Source: Corallibacter vietnamensis (GTDB lineage Bacteria > Bacteroidota > Bacteroidia > Flavobacteriales > Flavobacteriaceae). Taken from it: a stretch of 64,000 bases of DNA. Of the stretch, positions 43,356 to 51,577 are shown in pieces. Every line of letters starts with the position of its first letter. Positions within the stretch are counted from its first letter, which is position 1. The notes under the pieces were generated by a model. That model saw only the letters and a list, made by a program, of their open reading frames with translations. It was not told the DNA's origin and made no database searches. The position numbers and the translations under genes are program-made. The stretch spans positions 62,001-126,000 of the forward strand of contig NZ_BAABBI010000001.1 in assembly GCF_039537875.1 (NCBI RefSeq). The letters run 5' to 3'.

Positions 43356-44012
43356 ATGCAAAAAGTCATTCCATTACTTATTATCAGTTTATTATTTAGT
43401 TGTAATAATACTGCGCAAACAAGCCCTAAACAATTAGCAATTATAAACGCCGAACCTGTTGAAATTCCTATTCAAAAAGGTAAAGCTCGTGCTTATTTTG
43501 CAAGCGGATGTTTTTGGTGCGTTGAAGCTATTTATGAAAGCGTAAAAGGTGTAAGCGAAGTTATTTCAGGTTATTCTGGCGGTCATACAAAAAAACCAAC
43601 TTATGAAGCTAGTAATACCGGACGAACAGGACATGCCGAAGCCGTTGAAGTTATCTATGACCCAAACATAGTAAGCTTTTCAACACTAGTAGACGTGTAT
43701 TTTGGATCACAAAACCCAACACAAGTTAACGGGCAAGGCAATGATATAGGTTCGCAATACCGCTCTATTATTTTTTATCAAAATGATGAGCAAAAACAAA
43801 TTATAGAAACAAAAAAAACGGCATTATCTAAAAAATTAAACGCTAAAATAGCAGCTGAAGTTTATCCGTTTCAAAAGTTTTGGAAAGCCGAAGATTACCA
43901 CCAAAACTATGAGCGTTTGCACCCTGAAAATCCTTATATACAAAACGTATCTATCCCAAGATTAAATCGTTTTAAAAGAAAATTTCCAGAGCTTTTAAAG
44001 GAAAATCATTAA
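43356..44012 (+). CDS. msrA: Peptide methionine sulfoxide reductase A, lipoprotein form
   Basis: A 218-residue MsrA. It begins with a lipoprotein signal (VIPLLIISLLFSC; lipobox LFSC), then the catalytic domain: ASGCFWCVEAIYESVKGV with the active Cys in GCFW, GYSGGHTKKPTYE, GHAEAVEV and PFQKFWKAEDYHQNY. It reduces methionine-S-sulfoxide in proteins. The lipobox puts it in the envelope, unlike the cytoplasmic E. coli enzyme. The 3' end overlaps a convergent methyltransferase gene by 4 bases. Confidence 0.94.
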   Translation: MQKVIPLLIISLLFSCNNTAQTSPKQLAIINAEPVEIPIQKGKARAYFASGCFWCVEAIYESVKGVSEVISGYSGGHTKKPTYEASNTGRTGHAEAVEVIYDPNIVSFSTLVDVYFGSQNPTQVNGQGNDIGSQYRSIIFYQNDEQKQIIETKKTALSKKLNAKIAAEVYPFQKFWKAEDYHQNYERLHPENPYIQNVSIPRLNRFKRKFPELLKENH

Positions 44013-44809
44013 ATTTTTTTCGCTTTTATTTCAAAAATTAACGGATACAATTTGTCTTTTGTAGCATACATACCTGATTTAGTTTTTATTAAATCAGGTA
44101 ATACATCATAAGGACTCTCATCGTATTCATTTAAATATTCTATATGTAATCCTGCTAGTGCTAACGCATTAACAACTTCGCTTAAACCATGATTCCACCC
44201 ATACTCTTTGCTTATCATTTTTGAGTTTGTATCTGCATAAGTTCCTTCATACTCTTCATAAATAACCTCATCTTGCATATAACCATATTTCATAACCGGC
44301 TTATTATCTAAATAATCAAACATCCAAACAATAGGATGAAACTCAACCATATAAAACGCACCTCCAGGTTTAAGCCGTTCAGCAATCATTTGTCCCCAAG
44401 GTTTTAAATCTGGCAACCAACCTATAACGCCATAACTCGTAAAAACAACATCAAACATATCAGTTACATGTTTAGAAGTATCTAAAACATTACAACACAC
44501 AAATTCAGCATCTAATTGCAATTCACTATTAAGCGATTTAGCCAGCTTAATACCTTCATCGCTTAAATCTACTCCAGTACATTTAGCTCCTGCTCTACTC
44601 CAACTTAATGTATCCTGACCAAAATGACACTGCAAATGCAATAGCGACTTTCCTGAAACATCAGCCAAAGCCTTCGTCTCATAAGACATTAACGAGCTTT
44701 TTCCTTTTTTGAAAACTTCTAAATCGTACATGTCGCTTTTAGAATGAACTTTAACTTTATCATTCCAAGTATTTTTATTTATATCAAAATAATGTTGATT
44801 ATCACTCAT
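44009..44809 (-). CDS. Class I SAM-dependent methyltransferase
   Basis: A 266-residue methyltransferase. SAM motif I is LLHLQCHFGQDTLSWSRAGAKCTGVDLSDEGIKLA, a variant with HLQCHFG instead of the usual DxGxG; motif post-I VDLSD and motif II FDVVFTSYGVIGWLPDL follow. A small-molecule substrate is likely; none can be named. Single minus-strand gene between msrA and a lipoprotein gene. Confidence 0.86.
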   Translation of the reverse strand: MSDNQHYFDINKNTWNDKVKVHSKSDMYDLEVFKKGKSSLMSYETKALADVSGKSLLHLQCHFGQDTLSWSRAGAKCTGVDLSDEGIKLAKSLNSELQLDAEFVCCNVLDTSKHVTDMFDVVFTSYGVIGWLPDLKPWGQMIAERLKPGGAFYMVEFHPIVWMFDYLDNKPVMKYGYMQDEVIYEEYEGTYADTNSKMISKEYGWNHGLSEVVNALALAGLHIEYLNEYDESPYDVLPDLIKTKSGMYATKDKLYPLIFEIKAKKI

Positions 44810-44819
44810 AGCTAATCTT

Positions 44820-44827
44820 TATCTTTG
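44820..44827 (+). promoter_or_regulatory. -7 box upstream of the lipoprotein gene at 44844
   Basis: TATCTTTG matches TAnnTTTG, 16 bases before the ATG. Confidence 0.55.
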
Positions 44828-44843
44828 CCTAAAACTTAAAAAT

Positions 44844-45485
44844 ATGAAAAAAAACATAAGCTTTTTATTCTTAATCATCCTTTTTGCTGCTTGTAAAGAA
44901 AATAAAACTACCGAAAGCAAAGAATTGTCTGTCGTTGAAAAAATTGCACATGCCCATGGTTTTGAAAAATGGGATGCTGTCAATGAAATTCAATTTAAAT
45001 TTGGTGAAAATCGATTTTGGGAATGGAAACCAAAAACTGACGATATTAAATTAACAACAAATACAGACACCATTAGTTACAACCGAAAATCTATGAACAG
45101 TACGGCAAAAAAAATAGATCGTGCTTTTATAAATGACAAATTCTGGTTATTAATTCCCTTTCAATTAATATGGGATACATCTGCAACAATTTCTGAATCC
45201 GTTGAAGCCACTGCCCCTGTTAGCAAAACAACCATGAATAAAATAACAGTCACTTACCCTAAAAAAGGTGGTTACACGCCTGGAGATGCCTATGATATTT
45301 TTTATGACAACAATTACTTCATTAAAGAATGGGTTTATAGAAAAGGAAATTCTCACAAACCTACAGTATCAAACACATTTGAAAACCTTCAAGACTTCAA
45401 CGGCATAAAAATTGCTTTAGACCACAAAAAAAATGATGGCAATCCTATTGCTAAACTTTCAAAAATTAAAATAACCTACAACTAA
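44844..45485 (+). CDS. Lipoprotein of unknown function
   Basis: A 213-residue lipoprotein (MKKNISFLFLIILFAAC; lipobox FAAC). The body starts VEKIAHAHGFEKWDAVNEIQF and continues as alternating beta strands with many Trp/Tyr (NRFWEWKPKTDD, PFQLIWDTS, YDIFYDNNYFIKEWVYRKG), a layout like the LolA/LolB-type open beta barrels or DUF6503-like flavobacterial lipoproteins. That likeness is by eye only. It has its own promoter box and no partner gene; function unknown. Confidence 0.8.
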   Translation: MKKNISFLFLIILFAACKENKTTESKELSVVEKIAHAHGFEKWDAVNEIQFKFGENRFWEWKPKTDDIKLTTNTDTISYNRKSMNSTAKKIDRAFINDKFWLLIPFQLIWDTSATISESVEATAPVSKTTMNKITVTYPKKGGYTPGDAYDIFYDNNYFIKEWVYRKGNSHKPTVSNTFENLQDFNGIKIALDHKKNDGNPIAKLSKIKITYN

Positions 45486-45572
45486 AACTATTTATTTTGT
45501 AAGTAAAACATCTAAACATAGACTAAATACGTATATAAATTATAATATCCCGCATTTGCGTCTATATATTCA

Positions 45573-45608
45573 CAAAAAGCGCTTTAATGAATAATTAAAG
45601 TGCTTTTT
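45573..45608 (+). terminator. Terminator in the intergenic region before kynU
   Basis: AAAAGCGCTTTAAT / ATTAAAGTGCTTTT (one G-T pair) with T-tract. It is about 90 bases past the lipoprotein stop. The rest of the 225-base gap holds only A/T-rich sequence and the kynU promoter box. Confidence 0.7.
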
Positions 45609-45678
45609 CTTTTGGTAAAACAAAAACAACTACCCAAATTATATATATAATATGATGTTATTCCTTACCTATAATTCT

Positions 45679-45686
45679 TATTTTTG
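45679..45686 (+). promoter_or_regulatory. -7 box of the kynurenine operon
   Basis: TATTTTTG matches TAnnTTTG, 24 bases before the TTG start of kynU. It is the only such box seen in front of the operon. Confidence 0.55.
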
Positions 45687-45710
45687 TAGGAAACCGAAAA
45701 ACAACACACA

Positions 45711-46976
45711 TTGTCTGACTATAAAACAGGTCTTGATTTTGCTAAAAAACTTGACCAAAACGATCCATTAAAAACGTATCGCGATAAATTTCTTATTCCT
45801 AAAGATAAAGATGGAAATGAGATGATTTATCTCTGCGGAAACTCATTAGGACTACAACCTAAAACCACCAAATCATATATTGATCAAGAACTAAAAGATT
45901 GGGCAAATCTTGGTGTAGAAGGCCATACAGATGCAAAAAACCCATGGCTACCTTACCATGAATTTTTAACCGAAAACATGGCAAAAGTTGTTGGTGCAAA
46001 ACCTATTGAAGTGGTTACAATGAACACCTTAACTGCTAATTTGCATTTTATGATGGTTTCCTTTTATAAACCAACATCAAAACGCTATAAAATAGTTATA
46101 GAAGCTGATGCTTTTCCTAGTGACAAATATGCTGTTGAGTCTCAATTACGTCATCATGGCTTTGATGATAAAGCGGGTTTAATATTATGGAAACCCAGAG
46201 AAGGTGAAGAACTATATCATTATGAAGATTTAGAAAGCATTGTTGAGCAACACAGTGATGAGATTGCTTTAATAATGATAGGAAATACCAATTATTACAC
46301 GGGGCAATTTTTTGACATGAAACGCATTACGCAACTAGGTCACAAACACGGCTGTATGGTTGGTTTTGATTGTGCTCATGGCGCTGGTAATGTACAGCTT
46401 AATCTTCACGATTCAGGCGCTGATTTTGCTATTTGGTGTACTTACAAATATTTAAATTCCGGACCAGGAAGTTTGGCAGGTGCTTTTGTTCATGAACGTC
46501 ATGCTCATGATAAATCCCTAAACCGATTTACTGGCTGGTGGAGTCATAATAAACAAACTCGATTTAATATGCGCCATGAATTTGATGTACTACCAGGTGC
46601 AGAAGGTTGGCAATTAAGCAACCCGCCTATTTTATCATTAGCTGCCATTCGTGCTTCATTAGATATTTTTGCTGAAGTTGGTATGGAAGTGTTAACTGAA
46701 AAATCTAGAAAAATCACAGGGTATTTTGAGTTTCTTTTAAAACAATTAGGAGAAGATACTATTCGTATCATCACACCTGAAAACCCAAAAGAGCGTGGTT
46801 GTCAGCTTTCTATTCAAGTTAAAAATGCTGATAAAAATTTACATAAAAAATTAACGGAAGCTGGTGTCATTAGTGATTGGCGTGAACCAGATGTAATTCG
46901 CTGTGCACCTGTTCCTTTATACAATAGCTATCAGGATGTATATAAAACTGTTGAAAAACTAAAAGAACTGGTATAA
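45711..46976 (+). CDS. kynU: Kynureninase
   Basis: A 421-residue PLP enzyme that cleaves kynurenine or 3-hydroxykynurenine to anthranilate or 3-hydroxyanthranilate plus alanine. It opens with SDYKTGLDFAKKLDQNDPL and CGNSLGLQPKTT, typical of the family, with FDCAHGAGNVQLNLHDSGADFAIWCTYKYLNSGPGS carrying the PLP Asp and Lys (TYKYLN). The start is TTG at 45711; no in-frame ATG fits the conserved N-terminus. First gene of a run of nine genes on this strand to 53871 that together degrade kynurenine. Confidence 0.97.
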   Translation: MSDYKTGLDFAKKLDQNDPLKTYRDKFLIPKDKDGNEMIYLCGNSLGLQPKTTKSYIDQELKDWANLGVEGHTDAKNPWLPYHEFLTENMAKVVGAKPIEVVTMNTLTANLHFMMVSFYKPTSKRYKIVIEADAFPSDKYAVESQLRHHGFDDKAGLILWKPREGEELYHYEDLESIVEQHSDEIALIMIGNTNYYTGQFFDMKRITQLGHKHGCMVGFDCAHGAGNVQLNLHDSGADFAIWCTYKYLNSGPGSLAGAFVHERHAHDKSLNRFTGWWSHNKQTRFNMRHEFDVLPGAEGWQLSNPPILSLAAIRASLDIFAEVGMEVLTEKSRKITGYFEFLLKQLGEDTIRIITPENPKERGCQLSIQVKNADKNLHKKLTEAGVISDWREPDVIRCAPVPLYNSYQDVYKTVEKLKELV

Positions 46977-46980
46977 GTGA

Positions 46981-47331
46981 ATGAAAACAGCCAACTATAA
47001 CATAGATAGAGAACAAATAATTCTAAAAATATCAAAAAAATCTGATATTGGTTTTTTAGAATATCACATTTTAGGATTACTATCTTTTGGCTTAAATCTA
47101 GGACAAGATTCACTTACAATCACTAATAAAAAAATAGAATACATCATTAAAAACAACCTTGTTAAGCGTGTTTTTTTTAATGATTTTTCAACTATAAAAT
47201 TTAATGCTATAAAAGACACTATTTCGTGCATAAACCTAGACAATAAAGAAGAATTTATTAATTTAAAAAAAATTAGATTGTCTTATCAAGAAATTCAAGA
47301 AATAAAAACAACGCTTGAAAAAAACATATAG
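46981..47331 (+). CDS. Uncharacterised protein in the kynurenine operon
   Basis: A 116-residue soluble protein 4 bases after kynU. It starts MKTANYNIDREQIILKISKKSD and has mixed alpha/beta character, Lys/Ile-rich, without signal, membrane helix, Cys cluster or known motif (LSYQEIQEIKTTLEK at the end looks helical). I do not recognise it. It is on the same strand, between kynU and kmo, with short gaps, so it is surely in the operon. Size would suit a small regulatory or accessory protein; that is a guess. Confidence 0.7.
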   Translation: MKTANYNIDREQIILKISKKSDIGFLEYHILGLLSFGLNLGQDSLTITNKKIEYIIKNNLVKRVFFNDFSTIKFNAIKDTISCINLDNKEEFINLKKIRLSYQEIQEIKTTLEKNI

Positions 47332-47358
47332 CAATTCATTAGGTATAGAAATAAAAAA

Positions 47359-48759
47359 ATGAACAAAAAACAAAATATTCTCATCATTGGCGCAGGGTTA
47401 TGTGGTTCACTACTCGCTTTACGATTAGGTCAACGTGGTTACAATGTTACAGTTTATGAAATGCGTCCAGACTTACGTAAAGTAGATATATCTGCAGGGC
47501 GTTCTATAAACCTTGCTTTTTCAGATAGAGGCATCAAAGCTATGAACCTTGTAGGTATTCAAGATAAAGTAGAACCGCTTTGTATCCCTATGAATGGTCG
47601 TATGCTTCACGATATAGAAGGCAATACAACTTTGGCACCATACAGTGGTCGCGAACACGAATATATCAACTCTATCTCTAGAGGTGAGTTAAACGCCTTA
47701 CTTCTTAACGAAGCCGAGCAACATAAAAATGTTACGATTCATTTTAATAAAAAATGTAAAGCTGTAGATTTTGAAAAAACAACAGCAACCTTTAAAGATT
47801 ACGATACTAACAAAGAGTTTATTGAAGATGCTGATATTATAATAGGCACTGATGGCGCTGGCTCTGCCTTACGCAAAAGCTATTATTTAGGCAAAAAGTT
47901 CTTATTTAGCTTCTCTCAAGATTACCTAACACATGGCTACAAAGAGTTAAGCATTCTTCCAGGTGAAAATGGCAGCTATAAAACCTATAAAAACGCACTT
48001 CATATTTGGGGACGTGAGTCTTTTATGCTTATCGCATTACCAAATCTTGATGGCAGCTTTACAGTAACGCTATTTTTAAGCTTTGACGAAGGTGAATATA
48101 ACTTTAACAACCTAACCACAAAAGAGCGCGTATTAGAGTTCTTTGAAAAATATTTTAAAGATGCATTAGAACTTATGCCAAACCTTGTTGATGATTTCTT
48201 TGAGAATCCAACAGCACCTCTTGGCACTGTAAAATGTTCTCCTTGGCATTATAAAGGAAATACGCTTTTAATGGGAGATGCAGCTCATGCTATTGTACCT
48301 TTTTACGGGCAGGGTATGAACGCCTCTTTTGAAGATGTAGTAGAATTTGATAAAATATTAGATCAAGAACATGATGATTGGGAAGCTGTTTTTAAAGCCT
48401 ATGAGTCTTCTAGAAAGCAAGATACAGACGCCATAGCAGATTTAGCCATTGATAACTTTTACGAAATGAAAGGCCATGTAAATCATGCTAATTTTAGAGA
48501 AAAACGCAGTTTAGAAATGGCTTTAGAAAAAGAGTTTCCACATGACTATTCTTCAAAATATTCACTAGTAACCTTTAACGAAGATGTTGGTTATAGAGAA
48601 GCTATGCTAAAAGGTCGCGCTCAAGACAAGGCGATTCTAAATATGTTAGCTGATGGAAAACTAAACATAAACGACGATTTAAAATTAAATTTAGAAAAAG
48701 TAAAAACTGAAACCGAAAACATCCTTGAAGATGACAGGATTGCTGGTTTGAAATCATAA
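47359..48759 (+). CDS. kmo: Kynurenine 3-monooxygenase
   Basis: A 466-residue FAD-dependent hydroxylase turning kynurenine into 3-hydroxykynurenine with NADPH and oxygen. FAD-binding ILIIGAGLCGSLLALRLGQRGYNVTVYEMR, the mid motif IIGTDGAGSALRKSYY and LLMGDAAHAIVPFYGQGMNASFED are all there. Bacterial KMO length. Unlike the mitochondrial enzyme, no obvious C-terminal membrane helix: the tail is polar (LEKVKTETENILEDDR), so the protein is soluble. Confidence 0.97.
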   Translation: MNKKQNILIIGAGLCGSLLALRLGQRGYNVTVYEMRPDLRKVDISAGRSINLAFSDRGIKAMNLVGIQDKVEPLCIPMNGRMLHDIEGNTTLAPYSGREHEYINSISRGELNALLLNEAEQHKNVTIHFNKKCKAVDFEKTTATFKDYDTNKEFIEDADIIIGTDGAGSALRKSYYLGKKFLFSFSQDYLTHGYKELSILPGENGSYKTYKNALHIWGRESFMLIALPNLDGSFTVTLFLSFDEGEYNFNNLTTKERVLEFFEKYFKDALELMPNLVDDFFENPTAPLGTVKCSPWHYKGNTLLMGDAAHAIVPFYGQGMNASFEDVVEFDKILDQEHDDWEAVFKAYESSRKQDTDAIADLAIDNFYEMKGHVNHANFREKRSLEMALEKEFPHDYSSKYSLVTFNEDVGYREAMLKGRAQDKAILNMLADGKLNINDDLKLNLEKVKTETENILEDDRIAGLKS

Positions 48760-48761
48760 TT

Positions 48762-49172
48762 ATGAACGCAGGAACCAAAGTAACACCAAGAGGTGCTTAC
48801 CCACATGTAAAAGTTGTGGGCGATTTTATTTTTGTATCTGGAACAAGCTCCAGAAGAGCTGACAACACTATTGCTGGTGTCGAGTTAATAGACGAAATGA
48901 ACACCAAAGTACTAGACATTGAAGTGCAAACCAGAGAGGTTTTAAAAAATATTGACAAAAATCTTAAAACTGTAGGCGCTAGTCTTAAAGATGTTGTAGA
49001 CGTTACAACCTTTTTAGTAAACATGAATGATTTTGCTGGTTATAACAAAGCTTATGCTGAATTTTTTGAGAAAGCAACAGGACCAACTCGTACTACAGTT
49101 GCCGTACACCAATTACCTCATCCGGACTTATTGGTTGAGATTAAGGTAATGGCATATAAGAAAAACGTATAG
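48762..49172 (+). CDS. RidA-family deaminase, probable 2-aminomuconate deaminase
   Basis: A 136-residue YjgF/YER057c/UK114 protein, 2 bases after kmo. It has the family Arg (GPTRTTVAVHQLPHPDLLVEIKVMAY) and GDFIFVSGTSSRR. General RidA proteins hydrolyse reactive enamines, but the gene neighbourhood (AMS dehydrogenase next, HAO and ACMSD further on) points to 2-aminomuconate deaminase, which yields 4-oxalocrotonate (2-oxo-3-hexenedioate type product). This is inference from context. Confidence 0.85.
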   Translation: MNAGTKVTPRGAYPHVKVVGDFIFVSGTSSRRADNTIAGVELIDEMNTKVLDIEVQTREVLKNIDKNLKTVGASLKDVVDVTTFLVNMNDFAGYNKAYAEFFEKATGPTRTTVAVHQLPHPDLLVEIKVMAYKKNV

Positions 49173-49175
49173 ACT

Positions 49176-49201
49176 TGTCATTCCGTACTTAATGCGAAAT
49201 C
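49176..49201 (+). repeat. Degenerate palindromic intergenic element
   Basis: TGTCATTCCGTACTTAATGC and the following GAAATC form an imperfect palindrome (ATTCCG against CGAAAT around TACTTAATG). It resembles a decayed copy of short REP-like repeats with TGTCATTCCG found in many bacterial genomes. Only one copy is seen in this window. Confidence 0.35.
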
Positions 49202-49219
49202 AATTTCAGAAGAACAAAA

Positions 49220-50662
49220 ATGGAAAACATCAAAAACTACATAAACGGAAATTTTCACAATCCAATATCAAATGATTGGATAGATAATTACAACCCATCA
49301 AATGGTAACGTTTATGGACAAATCCCTAATTCTTCAAAAGACGATGTTGAAAATGCTTATATAGCCGCAAAGTCTGCTTTTCCTAGCTGGTCTCAAACCA
49401 CTTTAGAAGAACGTAGCCGCATACTACTTAAAATCTCTGAAGGTATTGAAGCTCATTTAGATGAACTAGCACAAGCAGAAAGCAAAGACAATGGCAAACC
49501 TATCAGTCTTGCAAAAGCTATAGATATCCCAAGAGCATCTAGTAACTTTCGCTTTTTTGGAAATGCAATCACTCAATTTGCTAGCGAAAGCCATGAAAGT
49601 GCAGGACAAAATGCTATAAATTACACATTACGCCAACCTATTGGCGTTGTAGGTTGTATTTCACCATGGAATCTGCCACTATATTTATTTACTTGGAAAA
49701 TCGCTCCTGCGCTAGCCGCTGGAAATTGCGTAGTTGCTAAACCAAGTGAAGTCACACCTATGACGGCTTATTTATTAGGCAAAATTTGTAATGATGCTGG
49801 CTTACCAAAAGGCGTATTAAACATCGTTCATGGTTTAGGTACTACCACCGGACAAGCCATAATAGAACATCCAGACATCAAAGCTATTTCGTTTACAGGA
49901 GGCACTGCAACAGGAGCTCATATCGCTAAAGTAGCAGCTCCTATGTTTAAAAAACTGTCGTTGGAGCTAGGTGGAAAAAACCCAAACATCATTTTTGCAG
50001 ATTGTGATTATGAGGATATGCTAGCCACATCTGTTCGTTCATCTTTTGCTAACCAAGGACAAATCTGTTTATGTGGAAGTAGAATTTTTGTAGAACAAGC
50101 TATTTATGAAAAATTTAAAGTAGATTTTGTTGAGAAAGTAAAACAACTTAAAGTAGGACATCCTTCTGAAAGCACAACTAATATCGGAGCTTTAGTCTCA
50201 AAACCTCATCTTGAAAAAGTAAAAAGCTACATTGATATTGCCAAAAAAGAAGGCGGCACTGTTTTATGCGGAGGAAATGAGGTTACTGTGTCAGGTTACG
50301 AAAATGGTTACTATTTAGAACCTACAGTTATAGAAGTCACATCAGATGAATGCCGTGTAAACCAAGAAGAAATTTTTGGACCTATAGTAACCATTATGCC
50401 TTTTAAAACAGAAGACGAAGTCTTACAAATGGCTAACAAAGTAAAGTATGGCTTATCTGCAACTTTATGGACTAACAACTTAAAACGCACCATGCGTTTA
50501 AGTAGTCAAATACACGCAGGAATTGTTTGGGTAAACACATGGTTAATGCGTGATTTAAGAACACCTTTTGGTGGCGTAAAAGCAAGTGGCGTAGGTCGTG
50601 AAGGCGGATTTGAAGCCTTACGATTTTTTACTGAACCTAAAAATGTATGCATTAAATATTAA
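49220..50662 (+). CDS. Aldehyde dehydrogenase, probable 2-aminomuconate 6-semialdehyde dehydrogenase
   Basis: A 480-residue NAD-dependent ALDH. The oxyanion Asn is in CISPWNLPLYLFTWK, the general base Glu in LSLELGGKNPN and the nucleophile Cys in NQGQICLCGSRIF; the two adjacent Cys (CLC) are noteworthy. Placed between the RidA-type deaminase and the SDR, it most likely oxidises 2-aminomuconate semialdehyde, formed by ACMSD (gene at 52142), to 2-aminomuconate. A hydroxymuconic semialdehyde dehydrogenase has the same fold and is the main alternative. Confidence 0.9.
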   Translation: MENIKNYINGNFHNPISNDWIDNYNPSNGNVYGQIPNSSKDDVENAYIAAKSAFPSWSQTTLEERSRILLKISEGIEAHLDELAQAESKDNGKPISLAKAIDIPRASSNFRFFGNAITQFASESHESAGQNAINYTLRQPIGVVGCISPWNLPLYLFTWKIAPALAAGNCVVAKPSEVTPMTAYLLGKICNDAGLPKGVLNIVHGLGTTTGQAIIEHPDIKAISFTGGTATGAHIAKVAAPMFKKLSLELGGKNPNIIFADCDYEDMLATSVRSSFANQGQICLCGSRIFVEQAIYEKFKVDFVEKVKQLKVGHPSESTTNIGALVSKPHLEKVKSYIDIAKKEGGTVLCGGNEVTVSGYENGYYLEPTVIEVTSDECRVNQEEIFGPIVTIMPFKTEDEVLQMANKVKYGLSATLWTNNLKRTMRLSSQIHAGIVWVNTWLMRDLRTPFGGVKASGVGREGGFEALRFFTEPKNVCIKY

Positions 50663-50702
50663 GTCATAAAAAACACTTAAAACAAAAACAACTTAAACAA
50701 TT

Positions 50703-51485
50703 ATGAATCTAAATATAAACAACAAAAACGCACTTGTTTGTGGTAGTACTGCCGGAATAGGTAAAGCCACTGCTTTATCATTGGCGAACGAGGGCGCTAA
50801 TGTTACCCTGATTGCAAGAAACGAAGACAAATTAAAAGCTGTTTTAGCCGAGCTACCAAGTCATAGAAACCACAGTTATATAGTGGCTGATTTTTCAAAT
50901 CCTGAAGATTTACAAGAAAAAATCACTGATTTTATCACTAAAAATCATGGGTTTCATATTTTAGTAAACAACACAGGTGGTCCTGCTGGTGGTCCAGTTT
51001 TTAACGCCAAACTTGAAGAATTTGAAAACGCTTTTACACAGCATTTAAAGTGCAACCACGTATTAGCGCAAGCTGTTGTTCCTTATATGAAAACTGAAGG
51101 TTTTGGGCGTATAATTAATGTTATTTCTACATCAGTAAAGCAACCACTTGACGGACTTGGCGTAAGCAACACAATTCGTGGTGCTGTAGCAAACTGGAGT
51201 AAAACGCTTGCAAATGAGCTAGGACAATTTGGTATTACCGTAAACAATGTACTTCCTGGAGCAACAGGCACTGAACGTTTAACAGAAATTATAAAAAACA
51301 AAGCTTCTAAAACAGGTAATAGTGAAGAAGAATCTGCTAATGCAATGAAACAAGCGGTTCCTGCAAAACGTTTTGCCAAGCCTGAAGAGTTAGCATATGC
51401 TATTACATTTTTAGCGAGTGAATGTGCCAGCTACATAAACGGAATTAATCTTCCTGTTGATGGCGGTCGTACAAAATCTTTGTAA
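50703..51485 (+). CDS. Atypical SDR in the kynurenine operon, catalytic Tyr and Lys replaced
   Basis: A 260-residue SDR with a good Rossmann site (CGSTAGIGKATA, residues about 13-24; TLIARNEDKL; NNTGGPAGG) but an altered active site. Aligned on SKTLANELG, the usual YxxxK place reads SNTIR (in GLGVSNTIRGAVANWSKTLA), so Tyr becomes Ser and Lys becomes Arg. The Ser of the triad is kept (NVISTSVK). SDRs with a V/LSNxxR signature occur elsewhere in bacteria with unknown reactions. It follows the AMS dehydrogenase by 40 bases and precedes the RNA-like element. No step of the known pathway needs it. Confidence 0.88.
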   Translation: MNLNINNKNALVCGSTAGIGKATALSLANEGANVTLIARNEDKLKAVLAELPSHRNHSYIVADFSNPEDLQEKITDFITKNHGFHILVNNTGGPAGGPVFNAKLEEFENAFTQHLKCNHVLAQAVVPYMKTEGFGRIINVISTSVKQPLDGLGVSNTIRGAVANWSKTLANELGQFGITVNNVLPGATGTERLTEIIKNKASKTGNSEEESANAMKQAVPAKRFAKPEELAYAITFLASECASYINGINLPVDGGRTKSL

Positions 51486-51500
51486 CTTTATAAAAAATCT

Positions 51501-51563
51501 GCGTGAGGGATTGAAGCTAGCTACCATGTAGCGCGTAAAGCCCGACCCTGAAAGGGGCACGCC
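51501..51563 (+). ncRNA. Structured RNA-like element in the kynurenine operon (resembles the flavobacterial Flavo-1 motif)
   Basis: A GC-rich island in A/T-rich DNA, 15 bases after the SDR stop and ending 14 bases before the next ATG. Three pairings are seen: outer GCGTG (51501-51505) with CACGC (51558-51562); hairpin GCTAC-CAT-GTAGC (51520-51532); hairpin CCC-TGAAA-GGG (51546-51556). Conserved-looking strings GCGTGAGGGATTGAAG and AAAGCCCGACCC match, from memory, a short RNA motif repeated in many flavobacterial genomes and reported as Flavo-1; this identity needs a covariance search. No T-tract follows, so it is not a plain terminator. Function unknown; it could be a processing signal, a mobile small repeat or a regulator of the dioxygenase gene downstream. 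Confidence 0.68.
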
Positions 51564-51577
51564 AAAAAAATAATAAT

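Noticed and set aside
45600..45710. Short ORF from ATG at 45651 overlapping kynU
   Set aside because: It runs out of frame into kynU, and the kynU promoter box lies inside it; no support for translation.
51083..51379. 98-residue minus-strand ORF inside the atypical SDR
   Set aside because: Antisense shadow with no start signals or family features.
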